A stretch of 64,000 bases of DNA from Acidaminococcus sp. GTDB lineage: Bacteria > Bacillota > Negativicutes > Acidaminococcales > Acidaminococcaceae. How positions within the stretch are numbered: position 1 is the first letter of the stretch; every line of letters starts with the position of its first letter. The stretch covers positions 1,566,946-1,630,945 of the forward strand of contig JAKVOM010000001.1 of NCBI GenBank assembly GCA_022482815.1, read 5' to 3'. Shown one piece after another: positions 8,515-16,681 of this stretch. Position numbers and translations under genes: made by a program. The notes below the pieces were generated by a model, which had not been told where the DNA came from, searched no databases, and was given only the letters and a program-made list of their open reading frames with translations.

Positions 8515-9516
8515 ATGAAGAAAAAATGGTATTCATGTTTGTTGGCAGGCTGCCTGATGCTTTCGGCAGCTCTGGGCCTGTCTGGCTGCGGCGGCAGCGG
8601 TACGCAGCAGAGCGGGGACGATAAGGTAGTCATTTATACCAATGCTGACCCGGAAGCACAAGACGCATTTAAACATGCTCTGGATAATCACGGCTTTGAA
8701 GGCAAGTACATCATGCAGACGTTTGGTACGTCCGAATTGGGCGGCAAGCTGATTGCCGAAGGAAAGAACCTCGAAGCCGATATGATTACCATGAGTACGT
8801 TTTACATTGATTCCGTCCAGCAGCAGCACCATATGTTCGCGGATATTACCTTTAAAGATCCGAAACCGCTGCAGGAAACACCGTTTTATTACCGCCCGAC
8901 GACAGGCCAATTCGGGTCCATCTTTGTGAATACCGAAGTCATGAAGAAGGAAAATTTACCCATGCCGACGTCTATCAAGGATTTGACGAAACCAATTTAC
9001 AAGGATAAGATTTCCATCCCGGATATCATGGGGTCTTCAACTTCCTGGCTTCTGGCACAGGCTGTGTTCGACGCCTACGGAGAAAAGGAAGGTGCCCAAA
9101 TCATGAAGCAGCTTGAAGCCAATGCCGGTCCTCACCTGGAAAAATCCGGCTCCGGGCCACTGAAGAAAGTCAAGGCCGGGGAAGTGGCCGTAGGATTCGG
9201 TCTGCGTCATCAGGGTTTGATGGAGCAGCAAAAAGGGCTCCCTATTAAAGTCATTGATCCTAAAGAAGGTAACTTCTTCCTGACGGAAGGCGTAGCCGTA
9301 CTGAATAAGGGAAATGCGAAGAAGCAGGAAATGGCAATGAAGATGGCTGAATGCCTGATTAAAAATGCCCGTAAAGAACTGCTGAAATATTACCCGATGG
9401 CTCTTTACGAAGGAGAAGGCGTTGATCCTTCCTTCAAACCGGCTTATCCGAAACAGTTCAAAGAAAAACTGACGGTAGAACTTTTGAAAAAACATCAAGA
9501 CTTGATTAAGAAGTGA
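8515..9516 (+). CDS. phnS: 2-Aminoethylphosphonate-binding lipoprotein
   Basis: The 333-residue protein begins with a lipoprotein signal peptide ending in LSGC, so Cys25 should be lipidated and the protein anchored outside the cytoplasmic membrane. The mature part has the type 2 periplasmic binding fold of the iron/phosphonate group (VVIYTNADPEAQDAF at its start). Position between the fused permease and phnW supports binding of 2-aminoethylphosphonate. GAGGAGG precedes the ATG by a good distance. The stop overlaps the GTG of a longer phnW frame, so translation of the two genes is tightly linked. Confidence 0.85.
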   Translation: MKKKWYSCLLAGCLMLSAALGLSGCGGSGTQQSGDDKVVIYTNADPEAQDAFKHALDNHGFEGKYIMQTFGTSELGGKLIAEGKNLEADMITMSTFYIDSVQQQHHMFADITFKDPKPLQETPFYYRPTTGQFGSIFVNTEVMKKENLPMPTSIKDLTKPIYKDKISIPDIMGSSTSWLLAQAVFDAYGEKEGAQIMKQLEANAGPHLEKSGSGPLKKVKAGEVAVGFGLRHQGLMEQQKGLPIKVIDPKEGNFFLTEGVAVLNKGNAKKQEMAMKMAECLIKNARKELLKYYPMALYEGEGVDPSFKPAYPKQFKEKLTVELLKKHQDLIKK

Positions 9517-9527
9517 GGGTATGCAGC

Positions 9528-10631
9528 ATGGATAGAAATATTTATAAACTCCTGACGCCGGGGCCGCTTACGACGACGGAAACGGTCAAGGAACGGATGC
9601 TCGTCGATATGTGCACCTGGGACGAGGACTATAAAAAGATGACGCAGGAAATACGGCATGAACTTTTGAATCTGGCTCATGCTGATCCCAGTGAGTACAC
9701 GACTGTACTCATGCAGGGGAGCGGTACGTTTGGGGTAGAATCGGTCCTCTCGAGTGTCATCCGGAATACGGAAAAAGTTCTGATTCTGGTCAACGGCGCT
9801 TATTCGAAACGCATGTGCTCTATATGTGAATATCACCACATCCCGTATACAGCCATGCCTGTACCGTATGATAAAGTGCCCAGCGCGGCCGATACGGAAG
9901 CGATGCTGGCCAAGGATCCGGCTATTACGCATATTGCCATGGTTCACAGCGAAACGACAACGGGTATCCTGAATGACTTACCCGCAATTGCAGACGTCGC
10001 CATGAAACATGGGAAAAAACTGATAGTAGACGCCATGAGCAGCTTTGGCGGCGTAGACATCGACGTTCCCGGACTGGGCATTACCTACCTTGTGAGCAGT
10101 GCCAACAAGTGTATCCAGGGTGTGCCGGGATTCTCCTTCATCATCGCCCGGACGGAAGAACTGAAGCAGACGAAGGGTATAGCCCGCAGCCTGTCCCTTG
10201 ATTTGTACGATCAGTGGAATACGATGGAAAAAGACGGCGGGAAGTGGCGCTTTACTTCTCCGACGCACGTAGCGGCCGCTTTTCATCAGGCTTTGAAGGA
10301 ACTAAAGGCAGAAGGCGGGATTCCTGCCCGCAATGCCCGCTACACGCGCATGAACCACTTGCTTCGCAAAGGGATGGAAGCTTTGGGCTTTACGGCATAT
10401 ATTTCAGAAAAGTGGCAGGGACCTATTATTACGACGTTCTTCTATCCGGAACACACGAAATTTGTTTTTAAAGATATGTATCAGTTCCTTAAAGATCATG
10501 GCTACGTCATTTATCCCGGCAAGCTGACGGAACGCGACACATTCCGCCTCGGCAATATCGGGGAAATCTACGAGGACGATGTGAATAAGATTCTGGCGAT
10601 TTTCGAAGAATACATGAAGAAGGTGCGCTGA
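9528..10631 (+). CDS. phnW: 2-Aminoethylphosphonate-pyruvate transaminase
   Basis: The 367-residue class V aminotransferase begins MDRNIYKLLTPGPL, the family start. Lys194 in SSANKCIQGVPGF is the expected pyridoxal-phosphate lysine, and Asp168 in VDAMSSFGG should contact the cofactor ring. It moves the amino group of 2-aminoethylphosphonate to pyruvate, giving phosphonoacetaldehyde and alanine. I start it at ATG 9528 because GAGGG lies 8 bases upstream; a GTG at 9513 overlaps the preceding stop and has no site of its own. The product is the substrate of the next gene. Confidence 0.93.
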   Translation: MDRNIYKLLTPGPLTTTETVKERMLVDMCTWDEDYKKMTQEIRHELLNLAHADPSEYTTVLMQGSGTFGVESVLSSVIRNTEKVLILVNGAYSKRMCSICEYHHIPYTAMPVPYDKVPSAADTEAMLAKDPAITHIAMVHSETTTGILNDLPAIADVAMKHGKKLIVDAMSSFGGVDIDVPGLGITYLVSSANKCIQGVPGFSFIIARTEELKQTKGIARSLSLDLYDQWNTMEKDGGKWRFTSPTHVAAAFHQALKELKAEGGIPARNARYTRMNHLLRKGMEALGFTAYISEKWQGPIITTFFYPEHTKFVFKDMYQFLKDHGYVIYPGKLTERDTFRLGNIGEIYEDDVNKILAIFEEYMKKVR

Positions 10632-10632
10632 C

Positions 10633-11421
10633 GTGAAAATTCAAGGGGTTATTTTTGACTGGGCAGGAACGACGATTGACTTTGGCTGCATGGCACCGGT
10701 CCGTGCTTTTATGGATAGTTTTGCCGATCAGGGCATTGTAGTCACCGAAGCAGAGACGCGGAAGCCTATGGGTCTTTTGAAACGGGATCATATCCGGACG
10801 ATGCTCGGGATGGAACGGATTGCCGATGCCTGGCGTGGAAATTTTGGGAAGCCTTCAAATGATAAGGATATCGAAAAAATTTACACTGACTTCGAGAAAA
10901 GACTTTTGGGAGCCCTGAAAGAAAGTGCCAAAGTGAAACCGGGCGTTCTGGAGACGGTGGCTTATCTGCGGAGTCATGGATACAAAATCGGATCGACGAC
11001 CGGGTATACGGATAAGATGATGGAAATTGTCGTGCCGGCTGCCGAAGCGGCAGGCTACAAGCCTGATTTTTATCTGACACCTGATGCGGTGGGCGGCAAG
11101 GGACGGCCTTATCCCTACATGATTTTCCATAATATGGAAGTACTGGGCCTCGATAATGTCCGCAGCGTCGTGAAAGTGGGAGATACGGTAGCGGATATCC
11201 GGGAAGGCAAGGCGGCCGGGGTGTGGAGCGTCGGCGTCGTAGACGGCAGTTCCGTCATGGGCCTTAGCGAAGAAGGCTTCAAATCCCGGAGTGAGCAGGA
11301 ATTGGATGCAATTCGTGCCGAAGCTAAGAAGACATTCCTGGAAGCCGGTGCCGATTATGTGATCAAAGATATGACCGAACTGCCGGCACTGCTTGCCAAG
11401 ATAGAACAGCAGTTGGCCTGA
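10633..11421 (+). CDS. phnX: Phosphonoacetaldehyde hydrolase
   Basis: The 262-residue HAD-superfamily enzyme has the nucleophile Asp9 in IFDWAGTTIDFG and the family-specific Schiff-base lysine Lys50 in MGLLKRDHI. VKVGDTVADIREG supplies the later HAD acids. It splits the carbon-phosphorus bond of phosphonoacetaldehyde to acetaldehyde and phosphate. The GTG start follows the phnW stop by 1 base, which implies translational coupling. It ends the operon, which therefore covers import to free phosphate. A terminator follows about 100 bases downstream. Confidence 0.94.
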   Translation: MKIQGVIFDWAGTTIDFGCMAPVRAFMDSFADQGIVVTEAETRKPMGLLKRDHIRTMLGMERIADAWRGNFGKPSNDKDIEKIYTDFEKRLLGALKESAKVKPGVLETVAYLRSHGYKIGSTTGYTDKMMEIVVPAAEAAGYKPDFYLTPDAVGGKGRPYPYMIFHNMEVLGLDNVRSVVKVGDTVADIREGKAAGVWSVGVVDGSSVMGLSEEGFKSRSEQELDAIRAEAKKTFLEAGADYVIKDMTELPALLAKIEQQLA

Positions 11422-11516
11422 ATTCAGGAGTCCGCTTTAATAAGTTTAAGACAAAATTGCTGCAGCAATTTTATTTCCAGTGGCGGAATGCTGACTGCGG
11501 GTTGCGGAAAGCAAAA

Positions 11517-11564
11517 CAGGGGTCGTGAGATAATGAATTCGTTTTCTCACGGCCTCTGTTTTTT
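11517..11564 (+). terminator. Terminator of the phosphonate operon
   Basis: CAGGGGTCGTGAGA pairs with TCTCACGGCCTCTG (G-U pairs included) and six T follow. Its stem is a relative of the recurring GGCTGTGAAA terminator family. A GCGG-rich degenerate module (11479-11513) precedes it. Confidence 0.85.
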
Positions 11565-11678
11565 CGCCATTAAACATACTGTCCTTTTCAGGGACAGTTA
11601 TGATTCAGTTAAGGTATTTCTCTTTTCTTCAATATGCATGTACAATAGAAATGATATGATTGAAGGAGGGAATCAGCT

Positions 11679-12833
11679 ATGGATAATTCGTTTCCTGAAA
11701 TGAAAAAATTCCTGGGCTTTGGCTGCATGCGTCTGCCGCTGAAGGATGGAAAGGTCAATATCGAAGAAACAAAGGCGATGGTCGATCTTTTCCTGGAGAA
11801 GGGATTTAATTATTTTGACACGGCTCATCCTTATCTGAACGGGCTTTCGGAACTTGCTGTACGGGAGTGCCTGACTAGTCGTTATCCGCGGGAAAAGTAT
11901 CTGCTTGCCGATAAGCTTACGGAACCGTACTTTCAAAAGGAAGAAGATATTCGTCCGTTTTTTGAAAATCAACTGAAATGGTGCGGTGTCAACTATTTTG
12001 ATTTTTATCTGATGCATGCCCAGGGGGCGGAAAATTACGATAAATTTCAGCGCTGCCATGCTTACGAAACGGCCTTCGCCCTGAAGCGTGAAGGAAAGAT
12101 TCGTCATGTCGGACTGTCCTTTCACGATAAACCGGAAATGCTCGAACGGATTCTGACAGATCATCCTGACGTGGAATTCGTGCAGATCCAGTTCAACTAT
12201 ATAGATTATGACAATCTTTCGGTAGAGAGCCGCCGTGTCTATGAAGTTTGCCGTAAATTCCACAAACCGGTCATCGTCATGGAACCGGTAAAGGGCGGCA
12301 GTCTTGTCAGACTTCCGGAAAAAGCACAGGCTGCACTGGATGCGCTAAACGCCAAACGCGGCCGGAAGATGTCCAATGCCAGCTACGCTATCCGCTTTGC
12401 CGCAGGATTTGAAGGCATTCGCATGGTGCTGTCCGGTATGAGTAATCTCAAACAAATGCAGGATAACCTTTCGTATATGCAGAATTTCCAGCCGCTCGAT
12501 GCGGAGGAAAAAGCGGCTATTGATCAAGTGGTCAAGGTCTTCCGCGGTCTTGACGTGATTCCCTGCACGTCCTGCCATTACTGCATTGAAGAAAACCATT
12601 GCCCGAAAGGTATCTTGATTCCGGATATTTTTGCAGCGTACAATTCCAAAAAGGCATTTCATAACTGGAACGCTGACTTTTACTACAACTCTGTTCTGAC
12701 ACACGGACACGGCAAAGCCAGTGACTGTGTCCGCTGCGGCGGTTGTGAAAAAGTGTGCCCGCAGCATCTGCCGATTCGGAACCTTTTGAAGGATGCCGCT
12801 GCTGAGTTTGAAAAAGAAGAAAAAGAAAAATAA
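11679..12833 (+). CDS. Aldo/keto reductase with C-terminal 4Fe-4S motifs
   Basis: The 384-residue protein has an aldo/keto reductase barrel (about 10-285) with the usual tetrad: Asp47, Tyr52, Lys79 and His113. Two cysteine clusters follow, CTSCHYCIEENHCP and CVRCGGCEKVCP, typical of ferredoxin-type iron-sulfur domains. This iron-sulfur subgroup is common in anaerobes, where electrons may come from ferredoxin rather than free NADPH; the substrate is unknown. GAAGGAGGG gives a strong ribosome binding site. The gene stands alone and converges on the next gene through a shared terminator. Confidence 0.85.
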   Translation: MDNSFPEMKKFLGFGCMRLPLKDGKVNIEETKAMVDLFLEKGFNYFDTAHPYLNGLSELAVRECLTSRYPREKYLLADKLTEPYFQKEEDIRPFFENQLKWCGVNYFDFYLMHAQGAENYDKFQRCHAYETAFALKREGKIRHVGLSFHDKPEMLERILTDHPDVEFVQIQFNYIDYDNLSVESRRVYEVCRKFHKPVIVMEPVKGGSLVRLPEKAQAALDALNAKRGRKMSNASYAIRFAAGFEGIRMVLSGMSNLKQMQDNLSYMQNFQPLDAEEKAAIDQVVKVFRGLDVIPCTSCHYCIEENHCPKGILIPDIFAAYNSKKAFHNWNADFYYNSVLTHGHGKASDCVRCGGCEKVCPQHLPIRNLLKDAAAEFEKEEKEK

Positions 12834-12856
12834 AAATTGAGGTCCGATAGGTACAA

Positions 12857-12888
12857 AAAAAGCTGCCGCCTGAAAAGCGACAGCTTTT
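12857..12888. terminator. Bidirectional terminator between convergent genes
   Basis: AAAAGCTGCCGC pairs with GCGACAGCTTTT. The A-rich and T-rich flanks let it serve the reductase on the plus strand and the secreted protein on the minus strand. Confidence 0.8.
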
Positions 12889-12916
12889 ATCATTTGTTTT
12901 TTGAAAGATAAATCCC

Positions 12917-13465
12917 TTACAGAAGGCTTTCAAAGTAGCTGAAACGCCAGCCTTTGGCCGTGCGGACGTACGGAAATTCGACGGTCTGGGTTTTCGCCAG
13001 CGTCTTATGAGAGGAGTCCGTATAAATGGGTGTTTCGGCCGTTACCACAAATTTATCTTTGTTGATTTTCTTGATGGTAAGCGTAGAAGTTCCTTTTTTA
13101 GGATCCTTTCTCTTGGGGGTCGGAGCTACATAAAGTTGTTTCTCGCTCTGACGATACATTTTGTTTTCACTGATGATAAAACTGGAAAGGGAATCCGTGA
13201 ATGTGTCATGGACTTCTTTTTTCAAATCTGCCATTGTTTGAATCTTTGGGTCAGATACGGAGTAGTACAGCATGTAACCACTGTCGAGACGCTGCTTGCC
13301 ATCGGTAGGCAGGGGGTCATGTTCAAACCATTCATATACAGTGACAGCATGATTGTAAGCTTTCATGACTTCATCCGTCGTAGGATTTTCGGGGGACGCC
13401 AGGACGGTGCTGCCCAGTGCCATGACGAGGGCGGCTGCCACGGCCAGAGAACGCAATAATTTCAT
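12917..13465 (-). CDS. Secreted protein of unknown function
   Basis: The 182-residue protein has a signal peptide (KLLRSLAVAAALVMALGS, cleavage likely after VLAS). The mature part is polar and ends in FPYVRTAKGWRFSYFESLL, a pattern seen in small secreted domains that help regulate cell-wall enzymes. An IseA-like inhibitor is possible, but I cannot confirm it. I start at the second ATG, which is 9 bases from GGAG; the first ATG (13471) is only 3 bases away. It is a single gene with its own extended -10 promoter. Confidence 0.65.
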   Translation of the reverse strand: MKLLRSLAVAAALVMALGSTVLASPENPTTDEVMKAYNHAVTVYEWFEHDPLPTDGKQRLDSGYMLYYSVSDPKIQTMADLKKEVHDTFTDSLSSFIISENKMYRQSEKQLYVAPTPKRKDPKKGTSTLTIKKINKDKFVVTAETPIYTDSSHKTLAKTQTVEFPYVRTAKGWRFSYFESLL

Positions 13466-13496
13466 AGTCATCGCTCCTTTTTTGGAAGTACACTAT

Positions 13497-13505
13497 ATTA
13501 TAGCA
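13497..13505 (-). promoter_or_regulatory. Extended -10 promoter, secreted protein
   Basis: On the minus strand TGC-TATAAT (TATAAT 13502-13497) forms a perfect extended -10 about 30 bases before the start codon. The -35 is weak. Confidence 0.6.
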
Positions 13506-13608
13506 TAAATGAAAGAGATGGTGGGGAAGAAGAAAATAAAAAGAAAGTGAACCATCTGTGGAAAAGATAACGCTGATTCTGTAATTCAGGGTTAGTGATA
13601 TGATTCTC

Positions 13609-13637
13609 TGGTCACGCATCCTTCTTTGTTTTATAAT
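13609..13637 (+). promoter_or_regulatory. Promoter of the HAD phosphatase gene
   Basis: TGGTCA (13609-13614), a 17-base spacer and TATAAT (13632-13637) lie about 40 bases before the ATG at 13679. Confidence 0.55.
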
Positions 13638-13678
13638 ATCCTTGTTGTGAAAATATAGGAAATCAGAGGAGATAGGAT

Positions 13679-14323
13679 ATGCCTACTTATAAAGCGGTGA
13701 TTTTTGATTTAGATGGGACGCTGCTCAACACCCTGACGGACCTTGCCAATGCGGTCAATTATGTACTGACAAAACACGGCTACGAGGCACAGCCTCAAAA
13801 GCAGATCCGCGCATTCCTGGGAAACGGGATTGAACGGCTCTGCCGTCTGGCCTTGCCAAAGGGAATTTCGGAGCAAGAGTTCCAAAGCGTTTTCCAGGAT
13901 TTTAAAGCATTCTATACCGAACATTGCCATATTGCTACAAAGCCGTATGACGGCATTGCGGAAGTGCTGGAGACTTTGAAGCAAAAGGGACGCCTGACCG
14001 CGGTCGTATCCAATAAAAACGAGGCCGCCGTGATGGCACTGAAACAGGAATTTTTCCCGCAGATTTCCGTGGTCATCGGACAAAATGGGGCTATGAGGCG
14101 CAAACCGGCACCGGATATGGTGAACGCGGCTCTCGAAAAACTGGGCGTTTCCGCAGAGGAAGCAGTCTACGTCGGTGATTCCGAAGTCGATAAGGCAACC
14201 GCAGACAATGTGGGTATGGACTGTATCCTTGTTACGTGGGGCTTCCGTGATCCGGACGTGGTGGAAAAACTCGGGGCCAAATTCGTTATTCATGCACCGG
14301 AAGAACTGCTGGATTATGTGTAA
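13679..14323 (+). CDS. HAD-family phosphatase, phosphoglycolate phosphatase-like
   Basis: The 214-residue protein shows all HAD motifs: nucleophile FDLDGTLLNT near residue 9, Thr/Ser in VVSNKNE, Lys in MRRKPAPD, and the acidic YVGDSEVD. A helical cap between motifs I and II places it in the C1 subfamily with Gph and PpaX. Phosphoglycolate or a similar small phosphate ester is the likely substrate. GAGGAGA lies at a good distance from ATG. It is transcribed alone and ends at a shared bidirectional terminator. Confidence 0.85.
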   Translation: MPTYKAVIFDLDGTLLNTLTDLANAVNYVLTKHGYEAQPQKQIRAFLGNGIERLCRLALPKGISEQEFQSVFQDFKAFYTEHCHIATKPYDGIAEVLETLKQKGRLTAVVSNKNEAAVMALKQEFFPQISVVIGQNGAMRRKPAPDMVNAALEKLGVSAEEAVYVGDSEVDKATADNVGMDCILVTWGFRDPDVVEKLGAKFVIHAPEELLDYV

Positions 14324-14415
14324 AAAAATTCATGTTCTCTGAGGCAGTTGGCAGATAGCCGTTAGCAGCTGGCTTAGTTTTTGAGAAAGGTACGCTCGGA
14401 GCCCGGAATAAAATA

Positions 14416-14454
14416 AAAACAGGATTGCCGCATTTTTGCGGTAATCCTGTTTTT
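14416..14454. terminator. Bidirectional terminator
   Basis: AAAACAGGATTGCCGCA pairs with TGCGGTAATCCTGTTTT. T-rich tails on both strands serve the phosphatase (plus) and the pentapeptide gene (minus). A degenerate CAGATAGCCGTTAGCAGC-type module lies just before it. Confidence 0.85.
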
Positions 14455-14489
14455 TACATCAAAAAGCGGGCAACAGCACTGGCTGCCGG

Positions 14490-15236
14490 TTACTTCTTAT
14501 AGACGCTCTCCAATTCTTCAGAACTGAATTTGGTATTTTCCAGAACGGCACCGTGCAGGTTCGCATCATCAAGGTTGGCGTTTGTGAGTTCAGCCTTGGT
14601 GAGGTCAGCCGATTCCAGCGTGGCACTCGTGAGGTTGGCATTGCGGAAATTTACTTCCACAAGGTTGGCACTGCGCATGCGGACATCGTACAGGTTGGCC
14701 GAACTTAAGTTGGCACCGCGCATTTCCGTATTAAAGAACCAGCTGCGTGCCAGGTTGGCAGAATAGAAGTTTGCCATGGACGCGTTGGCATAGTCAAAGT
14801 TGCTTTCACGGAGATCCGCCGTATAAAGGTTTGCGAACGTAAGATAGGCGTGGGCAAAATTGGAACGGTAACCGTGAATACCCGTCATGGAGCTGCGGTT
14901 CATGATGGCATGGGAAAGGTTGGCTCCCTCCAGATTTGCCTGATCCAGATCCGCTCTCACCAGGTAAGCCCTGCGCAGGTTGGCTTTTTCGAGCGTAGCA
15001 CCTTCCAGGTTTGCGTTCTCGAGTACCGCCCCGGAAAGGTTGGCATAACTCAAATCCGCTCCGGCAAGATTGGCGTCTGTCAAGTCCTCGTTTCGCAGCA
15101 TCGCACCGCGCAGGTTACCGCCCGGGCAGGATTTCGTGGTAAGCAGCTGATTTACATCAGCCTGGTTATAAGCCAGTGCCGTGCCGGTCACACTGAGGGC
15201 CAGTACAACCATTGAAATTATTTTCTTCATTTTCAT
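14490..15236 (-). CDS. Secreted pentapeptide-repeat protein
   Basis: The 248-residue protein has a signal peptide (KKIISMVVLALSVTGTALA) followed by about 30 consecutive A(N/D)LXX repeats, such as ANLAGADLSYANLSGAVLENANLEG. These fold into a right-handed quadrilateral beta helix. Secretion argues against a Qnr-like gyrase role; a surface or periplasmic scaffold is more likely. I start at the ATG 9 bases after TGAGG; an in-frame ATG at 15245 is too close to that site. The start lies 11 bases beyond the stop of the HAD gene, so the two are probably co-transcribed. Confidence 0.88.
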   Translation of the reverse strand: MKMKKIISMVVLALSVTGTALAYNQADVNQLLTTKSCPGGNLRGAMLRNEDLTDANLAGADLSYANLSGAVLENANLEGATLEKANLRRAYLVRADLDQANLEGANLSHAIMNRSSMTGIHGYRSNFAHAYLTFANLYTADLRESNFDYANASMANFYSANLARSWFFNTEMRGANLSSANLYDVRMRSANLVEVNFRNANLTSATLESADLTKAELTNANLDDANLHGAVLENTKFSSEELESVYKK

Positions 15237-15247
15237 TGTATTCATCC

Positions 15248-15934
15248 TCAACGTACAAATAACGCCTGGCAGTCTTCCGGGCTGGAGGGCAGTTCCTCTA
15301 TCATCTTCCACGGATGGGAGGCAATCAGATCCTCTTCTTTATAGACGGATCCATTTTTTACAAGCAAGCAGCGGGCTCCGATGGCCGCGGCGCATTCCGC
15401 GTCGTGAGGTGTATCGCCGATAATCAGCAGGTCGTCCAGGGAAGCTTTTGTATCGGCTTCCTGGATTTTTTGCCACAAAAGGCGGGAAAGATCGGAACGC
15501 TGCTCACTGAGTTCCCCGAAGGCACTCAGTTTAAAATCAAAATATTTTTCGATGCCAAAATGGGTTACTTTTGCGTGCGCAGCCGGCTCACAGTTGCCCG
15601 TCAGCAGTACAGACTTGCAGGCAGGAGAAGCATCGGCCCAGGCAAGGCATTCCTTGACATGGGGAAGCAGGTGGCCGTGCTTTGCTGTCATGGAAGCAGG
15701 GAGCAATCCGGCATAGACTTCGATGAACCGGTCAATATCTTTTTGAGAACAAGAACCGGTGAGCTGCTCCACGGCTCTGCGTGTGATGTACTTATCTGTG
15801 CGGCCGCTCATTCCGTAAGTGAAGGTGAATTCGGGAACACCATACAGTGTTTCTACCGTTTGCTTCATAGCGGCGACGCCGGCAAAATTGGTCAGCATGA
15901 GCGTGCCGTCAATATCCCAAAGTAAATAGTTCAT
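15248..15934 (-). CDS. HAD-superfamily hydrolase, haloacid dehalogenase-like
   Basis: The 228-residue protein begins MNYLLWDIDGTLMLTN with the HAD nucleophile. LLTGNCEPAAH gives motif II and LIIGDTPHDAEC motif IV. Sequence around the cap resembles the phosphoglycolate phosphatase/beta-phosphoglucomutase branch, but the substrate is unknown. I start at the ATG behind GAGGAAAAA; an upstream in-frame ATG (15952) has no site. It leads into the pentapeptide-repeat gene on the minus strand and follows a terminator at 15957-15978, yet I found no good promoter in the short gap. Confidence 0.82.
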   Translation of the reverse strand: MNYLLWDIDGTLMLTNFAGVAAMKQTVETLYGVPEFTFTYGMSGRTDKYITRRAVEQLTGSCSQKDIDRFIEVYAGLLPASMTAKHGHLLPHVKECLAWADASPACKSVLLTGNCEPAAHAKVTHFGIEKYFDFKLSAFGELSEQRSDLSRLLWQKIQEADTKASLDDLLIIGDTPHDAECAAAIGARCLLVKNGSVYKEEDLIASHPWKMIEELPSSPEDCQALFVR

Positions 15935-15956
15935 TTTTTCCTCATTCTGCAAAAAG

Positions 15957-15978
15957 AAGAGGCTTTTTACAGCCTCTT
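15957..15978 (-). terminator. Terminator of the SpeD-like gene
   Basis: AAGAGGCT and AGCCTCTT pair across a 6-base loop. Read on the minus strand, the stem is followed by CTTTTTG, 9 bases after the stop codon. Confidence 0.8.
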
Positions 15979-15986
15979 GGGTATGG

Positions 15987-16454
15987 TCAGTTGTTCGTGT
16001 TTGTGGTCTTCAGTACCAGCTTTTTGAGCGTAGCTCCGGCGTTCTTGGCCCGGCGGATCGGCTTTACCATCTTTTTGCGGCGGGGCTTCATATCGGCGAT
16101 AGAACCGAAATCACCGCGCTGCAGGACGGTTAACTTGGATTGATCCGGACTGAATTTCTTGCGGATATAAATTGCTACTTCTTCCGGTCTGGATTCATCC
16201 AGCTGACTGAAGACATCAGCGGCTGCGTATCCATAATCGGGAAATACGTGCAGGAAAATATGACCGCCATCGAAGAGTACCACGAAAGTAAAATTATCTT
16301 CGTCTTCTTTGTCATTCAGGTATAGTGCATCCTCCCTCATGGCAAAGCGAGTCATTGTATCCTTCAGGATTTCCAGAATTCTGTCTTTATCATATACGAC
16401 TTCTTCGTCGCAGCGGTACATATCCATTGCGACCTGTGTCCCTTGTCCTATCAC
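15987..16454 (-). CDS. Degenerate S-adenosylmethionine decarboxylase-like protein
   Basis: From a GTG start the protein has 155 residues, with 11 bases between AAGGA and the GTG. Residues 5-118 follow the bacterial AdoMet decarboxylase (SpeD) pattern, including HIFLHVFPDYGYAAADVF. In active enzymes this region reads ESH..IH.WPEYGYAA.D.FTCG: the serine becomes the pyruvoyl cofactor and a cysteine is the proton donor. Here the serine position is Gly64 (DGGH) and the cysteine position is Gln84. Autocleavage and decarboxylation should therefore be impossible. A lysine/arginine-rich tail follows (about 123-155). It is probably a repurposed binding or regulatory protein. An ATG at 16466 is the alternative start. 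Confidence 0.65.
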   Translation of the reverse strand: MIGQGTQVAMDMYRCDEEVVYDKDRILEILKDTMTRFAMREDALYLNDKEDEDNFTFVVLFDGGHIFLHVFPDYGYAAADVFSQLDESRPEEVAIYIRKKFSPDQSKLTVLQRGDFGSIADMKPRRKKMVKPIRRAKNAGATLKKLVLKTTNTNN

Positions 16455-16497
16455 GAGGCAGCACATCCTTGTTTTAAAATTATACTTCAGCCTTTTA

Positions 16498-16527
16498 ATT
16501 ATAGACCATGAGTCAAGCAAGTGTAAA
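16498..16527 (-). promoter_or_regulatory. Promoter of the SpeD-like gene
   Basis: On the minus strand TTTACA (16527-16522), an 18-base spacer and TATAAT (16503-16498) precede the gene. A second TATAAT (16484-16479) lies closer to the start and could give a very short leader. Confidence 0.6.
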
Positions 16528-16631
16528 GGGAAAATAGAAGCCTGGAGTGCAGGGCGGAAGGAGGTAAAACCATATAAAGATGCGTTAATGGGAAGGTATG
16601 CCCCTGTTTTTGGACTGCACCTGCAGCTGTT

Positions 16632-16660
16632 TTGTGTTTCCATCTTAACAATGTTATAAT
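16632..16660 (+). promoter_or_regulatory. Promoter of recD2
   Basis: TTGTGT (16632-16637), a 17-base spacer and TATAAT (16655-16660) with an extended TGT in front lie 22 bases before the ATG. Confidence 0.7.
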
Positions 16661-16681
16661 ATTTCTCATATGAGGTGACTT

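Noticed and set aside
12917..13465. Firm assignment as IseA endopeptidase inhibitor
   Set aside because: Only general features agree (signal peptide, size, aromatic C-terminal block); no diagnostic motif could be confirmed.
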